Below, piece by piece: positions 9,701 through 16,854 of a stretch of DNA of 64,000 nucleotides. The stretch spans positions 1 through 64,000 of the forward strand of contig JANMEL010000301.1 in the NCBI GenBank assembly GCA_031376885.1. The letters run 5' to 3'. The translations under genes and the position numbers were made by a program. Below the pieces are notes generated by a model. It searched no databases. It saw nothing but the letters and a program-made list of their open reading frames with translations, and was not told the DNA's origin. Numbering within the stretch: the first letter of the stretch is position 1; each line of letters opens with the position of its first letter. Origin of the DNA: Chamaesiphon sp031376885 (GTDB lineage: Bacteria > Cyanobacteriota > Cyanobacteriia > Cyanobacteriales > Chamaesiphonaceae).

Positions 9701-10004
9701 AAAGCAAATGAGAAATCTTGAGTCCAGAATTGCGATCGTCAGTATCTGCATAATTCATACTCACAGACAAACTACCGATCGCCCCTCGATCGCTCGCAGA
9801 AGTAATTAAATCCGCCAGATGGATCTGCTTCATCGCTTTACCGCCAGATGTTTCTGGATTCAAATCATTAGCGATCCAATCTTGCATCACTGCAAGTTTT
9901 TCCCATAGACTATTCTTTCCCCGCCCACTATTGTCATGGAGTGCTTTGAAGATCGGATCGTGGAGCAGTCCCCATATTTTCGCTTGCCAGAATACTTTTG
10001 ACAC
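6780..10004 (-). CDS. cas10: Cas10 (Cmr2), type III-B large subunit with cyclase motif
   Basis: 1074 aa from a GTG at 10004, chosen because AGGA lies 8 bases upstream and the protein then begins SKVFWQAKIWGLLHDP, the usual Cmr2 start. An upstream ATG at 10109 would add 35 hydrophobic residues unlike the family. LHDP at residues 14-17 fits the permuted HD region. LAAGDGDNMSKWL near 670 is the first palm motif. GGDD at 821-824 is the catalytic palm that makes cyclic oligoadenylate from ATP when target RNA is bound. It is the first gene of the operon. Between the two palm domains three 13-residue repeats (ETSGLSGAETHGV-like) come from a 39-bp tandem DNA repeat. Confidence 0.95.
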   Translation of the reverse strand: MSKVFWQAKIWGLLHDPIFKALHDNSGRGKNSLWEKLAVMQDWIANDLNPETSGGKAMKQIHLADLITSASDRGAIGSLSVSMNYADTDDRNSGLKISHLLSGEQTEFKLKPAQHQELIGGSRQKVLSEKEAALFNLQIKDKDGILRSISELDDHPQKLFWWLWRCLPKAACRLMGDDENLLSMPAETRIPDGSIWNHSSLTAAMAGALTGFDLTIEDLKKWPNKQELSRAYLATFSFSPVQELIKASRKMRDFWAGSWLLHYLSAKVSWELALKYGPDSLVYPSLFQQPLIDDWLLEKWPDFGCWIDRPSERQLLTAGFPNVIVILLPEGKVDAAMQYAKQILEAEWLNIGDRVFNELQQEREWMPELVKEHLTWNGWLETQWQSYWSATPVGDREQPLTSNEIHQAIETTAWRDRQNQTFQVNKDNKLFKQKESIFLEKAAILRRKRYKKHPFNANVGSWWPYVFDRTRTSLTAIKNARTWKLPTVFDTRSTISGLGSIVHHYPVRHKVTDSEAKTIWAHHAGLFDGREQLNATEVVKRGLHLVIPQLVPGLQDIAKIDATYPDLTAGVAGYLKTKPEHQHNFRLACDAIERDLHSLNLKAKNLPNNCGIPWMEEQLKLAHKKYHPRHLSPGWLVEEIEVAEAEKQDLKATLDRTIAKYYPDNNPADWYVLAAGDGDNMSKWLKGTKLKNYRDYIPNKLIEKVDASGRGLRFRPANASETSGLSGAETHGVETSGLSGAETHGVEISGLSGAETHGVATNNSSQEELDLAIAFNDFLDEQKRMGPSTHAALSRALLDFSNQLVPYITEQRYAGRLVYSGGDDVLAYTNLWEWDKWLWDVRKCFRGESDPDGEFGNDGDYWQWKNLDPLPDNLAKRPLFTMGKNATISFGIVIANQGVPLAIALDNMWDAEAKAKEHFCETLGKAHRKKNAVQVRVLYGNGNILTATAKFEAFDLWRGLLDLDLEPAIFEQAAQIWAQHPIPDDTAIEPWTIAFSDRRDIFSVDQNRNRCLSEVEDHNFDRQIFITTLSEWLSEMWKTNNEASRNDEIGYWLKLAAFVLRKRDIKIMPSGGEL
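7727..7843. repeat. Three 39-bp tandem repeats inside cas10
   Basis: Units at 7727-7765, 7766-7804 and 7805-7843 are nearly identical. Since 39 is a multiple of three, they add three 13-residue blocks to Cas10 without breaking the frame. The GGGTTTCGGCTCCGCTCAA core looks like a cyanobacterial intergenic repeat rather than cas sequence. Confidence 0.95.
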
Positions 10005-10343
10005 AGGGCTATTCCTACCAATAACTGCTCTCAATCTAACATCATTTGATGTCAAATATATATAATAATACAGGATAAATGCAATTAATAATACCGCGTA
10101 ACTACGCAATATTAAACTAAAATTTATACAATTGATATCAATTCGACAGACAAGACAAGGTAAAACCGAGCGTCGAAATTGGTGACGACCTAGTATCTGG
10201 TCTGGTACGATGGACTACCGAACGATCTGTAGAAATATGCCACAGTTTTAACTAGAAACTCCCCCAACGTAAGATACTAAATAGAGGTGGATAGATCTAA
10301 AACCCTCCTACCCTCCGACCCTCCTACCCTCCCACCCCTCCCC
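10005..10343. promoter_or_regulatory. Divergent promoter region between cas10 and raf1
   Basis: The 339-bp gap separates the minus-strand cas operon from the plus-strand raf1 gene and must hold both promoters. AT-rich stretches near 10055-10080 could serve the cas operon. Bases 10303-10343 are a pyrimidine-rich CCCTCC repeat just before raf1. I found no palindrome convincing enough to name an operator. Confidence 0.4.
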
Positions 10344-11414
10344 ATGTCCGAATCCACAGACAACCAGACAACCATCGATACCGAAGCACTACTATTGATG
10401 TTGCGCCGGAAGCAAAACAATTGGGTATCATGGGGCAAAGCTTGCCAACAACTCCAAAAAAGTGGACTGACACCCCAAGCAATCTTTGAAGCTACCGGAT
10501 TTGAACCGATTCAACAAAATCAAATCATCGTCGCCGCCCAAGTATTCGACAGTATGATGGCTGTGGGTATCGCTCCAGCCACCGAAGCTCACTACAGCCG
10601 ATCGGGTAGCGATAGCCTATACGAACTCCGCATCCTCTCCCAAGAAGATCGCGCCGCCACCGCCGACTATCTCCACAGCCGCAATATCGACTCAGAAGGC
10701 TCGAAAGAAGTCGCCAAGGCATTTAAGGAATTCTCTTACATCACACAGCTTCCAGAGGGTTTTACCCACCATCCAGGTGATGCACTGGCGTATCAATACT
10801 GGCGATACGTCAAACAAAAAGCCGATCTCACCGAAAAAACTCGCCTGATTGCACGGGGCTTGATGTTTGCCCACAGTCAGACTGCTCGCGCTCAAATCGA
10901 GAAATTACTCACCCAACTCTCAGCTCCCCCCTCTCGCACCGCTCCAGCCTTCCCGATGTATCGCTTGGAAGTCGATGACGAGCTACCTCGCACCTTCCCC
11001 GTCGCTGGCGAATTTCCCCTGAGTACTGCGGTATTCTTATCAGTACCCGAAGTTATTAGTACTGGTATGTTTCAGATTACCCGGAATAATTGGGCGGGTG
11101 GATGGATAAGTCTTCCTGGTTGGATTGTGCTCGTCAAAGCACAGGAGCCGATCGCCATTATCGCCCATCCCGATCGACTTCCACTCAAAATGGCGGTACA
11201 ATCTACCGAGCTAATTTTAGTATTCGATCGCGGTGTAACTACCTGGGATGAGTATAATTATTTTGTTATCGATCGAGATGGTCAATTAGCCGTCGAATGG
11301 TTTGAATCAGAGCCGAATATTCCCATCCTGGGTAAATTATTAATCGTGCTCCGCCCCAAACATCCGATCGATCCTGGCAGTAAGTCCCAAGATGTCTGGG
11401 ACTTAGAAGACTAA
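10344..11414 (+). CDS. raf1: RuBisCO accumulation factor 1
   Basis: 356 aa from the ATG at 10344, the usual Raf1 length; an upstream in-frame start would translate a CCCTCC repeat and is rejected. Raf1 is a dimeric chaperone that helps RbcL fold and assemble into RbcL8 before the small subunit binds. The N-terminal helical domain shows WVSWGKACQQLQKSG, PQAIFEATGFEPIQQNQI and VAAQVFDSM, which are characteristic. The C-terminal beta domain (about 220-350) is present. The next gene (DUF1824) follows after 18 bp and probably shares the transcript. RuBisCO genes are not in view. Confidence 0.95.
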   Translation: MSESTDNQTTIDTEALLLMLRRKQNNWVSWGKACQQLQKSGLTPQAIFEATGFEPIQQNQIIVAAQVFDSMMAVGIAPATEAHYSRSGSDSLYELRILSQEDRAATADYLHSRNIDSEGSKEVAKAFKEFSYITQLPEGFTHHPGDALAYQYWRYVKQKADLTEKTRLIARGLMFAHSQTARAQIEKLLTQLSAPPSRTAPAFPMYRLEVDDELPRTFPVAGEFPLSTAVFLSVPEVISTGMFQITRNNWAGGWISLPGWIVLVKAQEPIAIIAHPDRLPLKMAVQSTELILVFDRGVTTWDEYNYFVIDRDGQLAVEWFESEPNIPILGKLLIVLRPKHPIDPGSKSQDVWDLED

Positions 11415-11432
11415 AATCTAATGAGGTAAGTG

Positions 11433-11831
11433 ATGACCATCCAAGCAGCCGAACGAGTATTATTGGAACTAAAAGATCTCGATGTCCATGCTAACACCGA
11501 ACAACGCGATCGAATCCAATACGCCCTAGCGACGCTCATGCCATCCTCAGATTACCAAATTTTTGGTGTTTGTGCTGCCGATCGAGCTGAAGGTATTCAA
11601 GCACTAGAAAGCTATGCTGAATACTTCGGCTACTTGCTCATGCCTGGTACAACTGAAAGTCTAGCCAAAATTGAAGGAGCCGTATATCTCAAATTCAACC
11701 CGCGCAGTCGCTCCTGCCAAATCGAAGGATATACCGGAACCTATCGCGGCGTATTAGTTTCTTTTCAATCAGACTTTGAAGATGGTTATAAAGGTACCCA
11801 CGGACATTTTCCCCTAAATTTGTTCGGCTAA
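11433..11831 (+). CDS. DUF1824 family protein
   Basis: 132 aa. I recognise the DUF1824 pattern conserved across cyanobacteria: SSDYQIFGVCA, YAEYFGYL, IEGAVYLKFNPRS and GYTGTYRGVLVSFQSD. Its molecular function is unknown to me. The ATG at 11433 follows a GTG at 11430; AGGT nearby gives the ATG the better spacing. Co-directional with raf1 and only 18 bp after it, so it is likely the second gene of that transcript. A soluble protein with no signal peptide. Confidence 0.85.
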   Translation: MTIQAAERVLLELKDLDVHANTEQRDRIQYALATLMPSSDYQIFGVCAADRAEGIQALESYAEYFGYLLMPGTTESLAKIEGAVYLKFNPRSRSCQIEGYTGTYRGVLVSFQSDFEDGYKGTHGHFPLNLFG

Positions 11832-11899
11832 ACTACTTCGATCGCAATAGGGCTTTTTAAAAACTTTTTAGTTGAATATTATCGCGCAACAAGAGTAGG

Positions 11900-12061
11900 G
11901 GTTTTTCGATACTCTCAAAAACCCCCGCATCTCACACACCAACAAATGTGCCGCAAGACCACTTCACCGTCTCAAACCAAACCCTTTGAGGGGGGGTTTG
12001 GGGGGGGACACTCCCCCACCCAATGTGGGGTCTGGGGGTCAGAACCCCCAGATCCTGATTC
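11900..12061. repeat. G-rich dispersed repeat, copy 1
   Basis: Shares ACACACCAACAAAT, CAAACCAAACCCTTTGAGGG, a poly-G run and CCCCCAGATCC with copies at 35582-35829 and 46883-47080. It fills most of the gap between the DUF1824 gene and the next CDS. Short ORFs through it are artefacts. Confidence 0.85.
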
Positions 12062-12108
12062 TCACTCGACCATAAATCTCAACAGATCGCTCAAAACCCA
12101 ACTGTAAA

Positions 12109-12621
12109 ATGAATAAATATATAATTCGATTAACTCGGATACTTCCTGTCATTGCGATCGCCATTTCTGCATGGACAATTCAACCTACCAGCTTAGTTAA
12201 ATTCTCCTTTGACACACTAGCTCAAGCAGGGCAATTCGACGCATCTAGAACCCTTCCAAGTGCAGCAGCAGATCCAAATAAACTCATCGACGATCTGAAA
12301 AATTGGCAGCCACTAAAAATAAAAGTTGGCTCTAATATCTTCCTCGTCGATAAATCGGATATGAAACATTTCTTGAAACGCCATCATCCCAAATACTGGG
12401 ATGGCTCAATCAAGCGAAGTCAGACATTTCTCAATCCGAATATGACGATAAATGATGTCGAACAAACGATCGGCTCGGTGATGAATTCACGTCAGTCAGA
12501 AGTAACTAAAATCGGTGTGAATGGATATGGACAACTTCCACCAACCAATGTCAAGGGTACATTTTATGTATTGGGCTTAAATCGCGGACATGTCGGTCAA
12601 TTTTATCCCAAAGCTCGCTAA
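12109..12621 (+). CDS. Secreted protein, possible toxin domain
   Basis: 170 aa. Residues 1-25 form a signal peptide or anchor (basic start, then ILPVIAIAISAW). The rest has a compact domain with MKHFLKRHHPKYWDG (86-99), SQTFLNP and a closing GLNRGHVGQFYPK; conserved-looking His87, His92, His93 and His161 with nearby Lys/Arg suggest a catalytic site. The pattern recalls small RNase-type toxin domains found at the C-termini of polymorphic toxins, but I cannot name the family. A very acidic 153-aa protein follows 56 bp downstream, the expected place for an immunity protein. Function is inference. Confidence 0.6.
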   Translation: MNKYIIRLTRILPVIAIAISAWTIQPTSLVKFSFDTLAQAGQFDASRTLPSAAADPNKLIDDLKNWQPLKIKVGSNIFLVDKSDMKHFLKRHHPKYWDGSIKRSQTFLNPNMTINDVEQTIGSVMNSRQSEVTKIGVNGYGQLPPTNVKGTFYVLGLNRGHVGQFYPKAR

Positions 12622-12677
12622 GTTTTGAATTGTTAATCGGTATTAAGTAGGTAAACTTAATTGAAGAGATTTGATAA

Positions 12678-13139
12678 ATGATTGAAGTTAAGTCTTATAT
12701 TGGCTCGATAAATATCGAGAGTGGTAAAAATTTCACTTTGATTGGTGAATACGATGGTGCGATCGACGATCCTCGACATATCGATGGGGCGATCGAACTT
12801 ATTATCGATGGTAAATATCTCATCAGTCAAGAGCAATGGGATTTAGTCGATCTGCTATGGATATATCTAGTTGATGGGATTGAAAGCGTTATCGATGGAA
12901 CTGACTATAGCTCGTCTTTTCCTGATTCGTCAGTAGAATTAAGTTTCAAACAAACTGAGTTTCAAGATAAAATAGAAATGACTGTCGATGATGAATCGAT
13001 CGTCTGCGATCGACAGGAGTTGATAAATACTTTGTTAGATGGAGCCGAATATTGCCTAATAGAAATAAGTAGGCTAATAAACGATCGCAATTTTTATCAA
13101 GTTGAAATTGATAAGATTCAAAGTCTTAAAATATCTTAA
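12678..13139 (+). CDS. Acidic hypothetical protein, possible immunity partner
   Basis: 153 aa, rich in Asp, Glu and Ile, without a signal peptide. WDLVDLLWIYLVDGIESVIDG is typical of small acidic immunity proteins in general shape (Trp-rich helix followed by an acidic beta part), but no family was recognised. It follows the putative secreted toxin on the same strand. The codon use looks like its neighbours. Alternatives are a plain cytosolic protein unrelated to toxin defence. RBS AGAG lies a few bases before the ATG. Confidence 0.6.
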   Translation: MIEVKSYIGSINIESGKNFTLIGEYDGAIDDPRHIDGAIELIIDGKYLISQEQWDLVDLLWIYLVDGIESVIDGTDYSSSFPDSSVELSFKQTEFQDKIEMTVDDESIVCDRQELINTLLDGAEYCLIEISRLINDRNFYQVEIDKIQSLKIS

Positions 13140-13224
13140 AATTTTATGTAAGGGCGAAGTTTTACACCGTCTATACATATCTAAATTAAATATGATTTAG
13201 TAGTTAAAGTTGTTGATTTAGTAG

Positions 13225-13644
13225 ATGAAAGATCGATCGATTAAATTTTCCGAAGCTAGGGCAGATGTGGATATATACCAACTTCAAGCCCTATTTAATA
13301 AAAGTGCATTTTGGGCACGCGATCGCAATATTGAAGACCTACAAATTGCGATCGATCGCAGCGAACCCGTGATATCAGCACTCGATTGCGACAGGTTGAT
13401 TGGGTTTGCTAGAGCAACTTCCGACGGCATTTATCGAGCAACAATCTGGGATGTCGTCATCGATTGTGACTACCAAAAACTCGGTTTGGGGCGCAAACTC
13501 CTAGAAACTATCCTCAGTCATCCAACGATGAATCGAGTAGAACGTATTTATCTAAATACCACCCATCAACAAAGTTTTTATGAGCGCATCGGCTTTAACC
13601 ACAACACTAGTACGACGATGGTATTCGATCGTCAAAGACTGTAG
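13225..13644 (+). CDS. GNAT family N-acetyltransferase (Ycf52-like)
   Basis: 139 aa, full GNAT fold. GFARATSDGIYRATIWDVVID forms the central strands, CDYQKLGLGRKLLETIL is the Q/R-x-x-G-x-G/A acetyl-CoA loop (motif A) and QQSFYERIGFN is motif B. The combination ARATSD..ATIWDV resembles plastid Ycf52 / plant NSI and its cyanobacterial homologues. Substrate unknown. Convergent with glyA; a terminal-inverted-repeat element begins 8 bp after its stop. Confidence 0.85.
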   Translation: MKDRSIKFSEARADVDIYQLQALFNKSAFWARDRNIEDLQIAIDRSEPVISALDCDRLIGFARATSDGIYRATIWDVVIDCDYQKLGLGRKLLETILSHPTMNRVERIYLNTTHQQSFYERIGFNHNTSTTMVFDRQRL

Positions 13645-13651
13645 GAGCCGA

Positions 13652-13839
13652 TTATAACCCACATTCCGCACTTCATAGAATTCACTCGAAAATTCTAGTG
13701 TTTGGGGGTGAGGGGTGAGGGAAGAAGCTAGAAAAGCCGCAATTCGTGTCGTCTCTAAAGCGGAAACTGCTAGATTTGGATAATACTTTCTCGTTGGCGT
13801 AGCCTCGCCTTTGGCGATAGTGCGGAATGTGGGTTATAA
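13652..13839. mobile_element. MITE-like element with 21-bp perfect terminal inverted repeats
   Basis: The ends at 13652-13672 and 13819-13839 are exact reverse complements (21 of 21, starting TTATAACCCACATTCC). The 188-bp body has no real gene and holds a fragment of the common GTTGGCGTAGCCTC repeat at 13793-13807. Size and structure fit a non-autonomous element; no transposase was found in the window. Confidence 0.75.
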
Positions 13840-13983
13840 GGTGCAAATCTTTTTTTGTAAATCTCGTCAAAATCTTGACTGGCGAGAGGGGATACATGAA
13901 GACTTGACACTCCCCCGACTATGAAAAACTCGCTCAATACTTGAGTTGAATTTAGGTAGGTTAGACGCTAGAAGAGTTGGGGG

Positions 13984-14017
13984 AGAACCCCGACTTTTTT
14001 GAAAAAGTCGGGGTTCT
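13984..14017. terminator. Perfect hairpin between GNAT and glyA
   Basis: A 16-bp perfect stem AGAACCCCGACTTTTT with a 2-nt loop, 6 bp past the glyA stop, also able to serve the convergent GNAT gene. Short T/A runs flank it. Same palindrome family as 24031, 54883 and 62623. Confidence 0.7.
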
Positions 14018-14022
14018 AAATT

Positions 14023-15306
14023 TTATACTAGTGTAGGAACTGGCATACTCAAGTGAGGATAGAGAGGGAACTTCTGACATAAAGTGCCGATGCGAGTGCG
14101 ACAATTTGCCGCGACGGTATCATCTTCAGGACTGAGGAGTCGATCGGCGATAATATTGGCAATCTCGACAAATTCTGTCTCACCCATGCCGCGAGTAGTC
14201 ATCGCTGGGGAACCCAGGCGTAAACCACTAGTGACGAAAGGAGATTCAGGATCGAAAGGTACGGTATTTTTATTCGCCGTAATATTCACATCGCTGACGA
14301 GTAAATCGGCTTGTTTGCCAGTCATACCGATCGATCGCAAGTCTACCAGCATCAGATGATTGTCAGTCCCACCAGAAACGATTTTAAAGCCCCGTGATTG
14401 GAGTTGGGTTGACATTGCCTTAGCATTGGCGATTACTTGCCCGCAATAGGTCTTAAAGGCGGGCTGGAGAGCTTCGCCGAATGCCACTGCTTTACCCGCA
14501 ATTACATGTTCTAATGGCCCGCCTTGAGTGCCTGGGAAGACGGCTTTATCAAACTTCTTGCCCAATTCCGCATCGCGAGTCATTATCAAGCCTCCACGCG
14601 GCCCTCTGAGGGTCTTGTGGGTGGTAGTTGTGACGACATCACAGTAGGGAATGGGGCTAGGATGATGTCCGGTTGCGACTAATCCGGCGATGTGGGCGAT
14701 ATCTGCCATTAGCAACGCGCCAACTTCATCGGCGATTTCGCGGAATTTGGCGAAGTCGATGATGCGAGAGTAGGCGGAGTAACCGCAAATCAACATTTTG
14801 GGGCGATGTTGTTTGGCTAAGTCGCGAATTTGGTCGTAATCTAGTTGTTCGGTTTCTTTGTGGACACCATAGTAATGGGGTTCAAACCATTTACCGGAGA
14901 CGCTTACAGGGCAACCATGAGTTAGATGTCCGCCGTGGGATAAGTCCATCCCCATGATTTTGTCGCCAGGATTGAGGAGGGCGAGAAATACGGCAAAGTT
15001 TGCTTGTGCGCCGGAGTGGGGTTGCACGTTGGCGGCGGCGGCTCCAAATAGCTGTTTGACTCGATCGATCGCAATCTGTTCGATCTCGTCTACAAATTCA
15101 CACCCACCATAGTAACGTTTGCTGGGCAAGCCTTCGGCATATTTGTTGGTGAGTACCGAACCCTGCGCCGCCATGACCGCAGCAGAAGTGAAGTTCTCAC
15201 TGGCAATCAGTTCGAGGTGCTCCCGTTGACGACCCATTTCTAAGCCAATCAGATTGGCGATCGCAGGATCTGACTCTACCAAAAATTCTAAGTTAGTTTT
15301 CGCCAT
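14023..15306 (-). CDS. glyA: Serine hydroxymethyltransferase
   Basis: 427 aa, full length. A PLP enzyme that interconverts serine and glycine with tetrahydrofolate, feeding one-carbon metabolism and the glycine step of photorespiration. HLELIASENFTS, NKYAEGLPSKRYYGG, NVQPHSGAQAN and TTTHKTLRGPRGG (Schiff-base Lys near 229) are all intact. It has its own transcription unit, with a hairpin terminator just downstream and an AT-rich upstream region shared with a divergent small gene. Confidence 0.98.
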   Translation of the reverse strand: MAKTNLEFLVESDPAIANLIGLEMGRQREHLELIASENFTSAAVMAAQGSVLTNKYAEGLPSKRYYGGCEFVDEIEQIAIDRVKQLFGAAAANVQPHSGAQANFAVFLALLNPGDKIMGMDLSHGGHLTHGCPVSVSGKWFEPHYYGVHKETEQLDYDQIRDLAKQHRPKMLICGYSAYSRIIDFAKFREIADEVGALLMADIAHIAGLVATGHHPSPIPYCDVVTTTTHKTLRGPRGGLIMTRDAELGKKFDKAVFPGTQGGPLEHVIAGKAVAFGEALQPAFKTYCGQVIANAKAMSTQLQSRGFKIVSGGTDNHLMLVDLRSIGMTGKQADLLVSDVNITANKNTVPFDPESPFVTSGLRLGSPAMTTRGMGETEFVEIANIIADRLLSPEDDTVAANCRTRIGTLCQKFPLYPHLSMPVPTLV

Positions 15307-15486
15307 TATCTAGTCTTTGTGGGCATACTTTTAGATATGGTAACAATTTACCCAAGACTGGTAAAATTTCCGATCGTTATTTGCCGACCTAAGACTTAAT
15401 ACTTAATTAACTATCTTTTCGATATTTTCCGACAACCTATTGTGTATAACTAGTTGTATCGACTATGGCCACAATGGAGGTGGTGT

Positions 15487-15693
15487 ATGTTAGTAGTTGT
15501 CATCGACGATCGCCTTCTCTCACCACAATCTGTCTGTAATGCTTGCCTTTTGGCCGATCGCGATGGTCAACCTCGCTGGCGACAAGGTAAACTCTGTTGT
15601 GGGCAATTAATTCGCAATCTCAATCTTTGTAGTGAATCTCAACCAGATGCCTATCAGTGTCAGATGGGTTTTCGGTTGATGGATGTGGACTAG
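15487..15693 (+). CDS. Small Cys-rich conserved-looking protein
   Basis: 68 aa from the ATG at 15487, which has a strong GGAGG 8 bases upstream; the longer reading from 15454 has none. Cysteines at CNAC (18, 21) and a CC pair after GKL, plus two later ones, could bind metal. VVVIDDRLLSPQSVC and RWRQGKLCCGQL look conserved, and I believe similar short proteins occur in other cyanobacteria, but no function is known to me. Divergent from glyA. Confidence 0.65.
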   Translation: MLVVVIDDRLLSPQSVCNACLLADRDGQPRWRQGKLCCGQLIRNLNLCSESQPDAYQCQMGFRLMDVD

Positions 15694-15981
15694 GGGATAG
15701 GGGCTAGGGAATAGGGAATAGGGGGTAGGGGGTAGGGGTTAGGGATGAGGGGTTTGTAGGGCGGGTGTCTTGTCGTTTTTTTATGCGGGGGGAACCCTAG
15801 AAATAAAAACACCGCTTTATGAAATCAATAACGAGATTCTACCAGAGACTCATTCAAACAAAGCCCTCCTCACTAGCAGTGTAGCCAGGTGAATTTCAAT
15901 CCCTATTCCCTATTCCCTATTCCCTATTCCCTATTCCCTATTCCCTATTCCCTATCCCCTATCCCCTATCCCCTATCCCCT
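15692..15981. repeat. Heptamer GGGGATA-type repeats in two inverted arms
   Basis: 15692-15752 is a run of GGGGATA/GGGAATA/GGGGGTA units and 15899-15981 is the complementary TATTCCC/TATCCCC run, ending at the ntcA stop. The 145 bp between them shares TTCAAACAAAGCCCTCCTCAC with 33960-33980. These match the short tandem heptamer repeats known in cyanobacteria. No gene here. Confidence 0.85.
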
Positions 15982-16657
15982 AGTTAAACTGTTGACTCAA
16001 AGCGACTGGATTGTGCACGGTGATTTTTTTCTTGTCGATCGAGATTACCTGATTTTCACAGTCGCGCAAGTCTCCAAGGAGGCGGGTGACAGTGACGCGG
16101 GTGGAGCCAATGGCTTCGGCGATCGCTTGGTGGGATAATTTCAGATCGATGGTGATACCATTGCCATTGGGTACGCCAAAATCTCGGCATAGAATCAACA
16201 AGAAGCTAGCTAGACGAGAACCCATATCTCGATGTGCGAGGGTTTCGATCATCATCTCAGTTTGCAGAATCCGCGATGATAAACCTTTGAGCATCATCCA
16301 AGATAGCTCGGTATTTTCTTTGAGCGATCGCTCAAATTGATCGATCGACACCGATAACAATTCTACAGGGGTGAAAGCCACCGCATGATAAAACCTGTCG
16401 GATTTACTGCCCGTGATCAGTGATAGTACCCCAAAGATGCTATTTTCTCGAAGTAAGGCTACCGTAATCTCTTCTCCCGCCTCATAGACACGGGAAAGTT
16501 TGACAGCACCCTCGACGAGAAAATATACTCGTTCGGCAGGATCGCCAGGGAAGAAAATAGTTTTATTTCGATCGAATTTCTCGATCGTCGGTGGAAAAGC
16601 ACCTCCAGCCATTTGCTGAAAGATAGTAGCTAGGGGTTTGTCTTGCATCACGACCAT
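15980..16657 (-). CDS. ntcA: Global nitrogen regulator NtcA
   Basis: 225 aa, a CRP-family activator that responds to 2-oxoglutarate and controls nitrogen assimilation. KTIFFPGDPAERVYFLVEGAVKLSRV and GEEITVALLRENSIFGVLSL make the effector-binding barrel. SSRILQTEMMIETLAHRD is the dimer helix, and SHQAIAEAIGSTRVTVTRLL is the HTH, nearly identical to other NtcAs. I chose the ATG at 16657 (MVVMQDKPLA) by family length; an ATG at 16693 adds 12 residues and would lie over the expected promoter. A GTA-N8-TAC box lies 49 bp upstream, suggesting autoregulation. Confidence 0.97.
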   Translation of the reverse strand: MVVMQDKPLATIFQQMAGGAFPPTIEKFDRNKTIFFPGDPAERVYFLVEGAVKLSRVYEAGEEITVALLRENSIFGVLSLITGSKSDRFYHAVAFTPVELLSVSIDQFERSLKENTELSWMMLKGLSSRILQTEMMIETLAHRDMGSRLASFLLILCRDFGVPNGNGITIDLKLSHQAIAEAIGSTRVTVTRLLGDLRDCENQVISIDKKKITVHNPVALSQQFN

Positions 16658-16705
16658 ATCAATAATGTGCTTCCTGGAAATATCTGGAGTCAATGCCAGT
16701 TAACG

Positions 16706-16719
16706 GTATTACAGACTAC
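16706..16719. promoter_or_regulatory. NtcA-type binding site between ntcA and fabI
   Basis: Exact GTA-N8-TAC: GTA at 16706-16708, TTACAGAC, TAC at 16717-16719. It lies between the divergent ntcA and fabI starts. NtcA is known to regulate its own gene in several cyanobacteria; whether fabI also responds is open. Confidence 0.65.
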
Positions 16720-16854
16720 TTAATCTGACTTGACAATTGTTTTTTGTATCACAGCATACCAATCGATCCAGTTTACGGGGTTTCACTGACCGAATGGGTG
16801 TCGATCGCTGATATTATAAGCCGTGGGATTTTAAAGATAGGACGTAAAATTATT

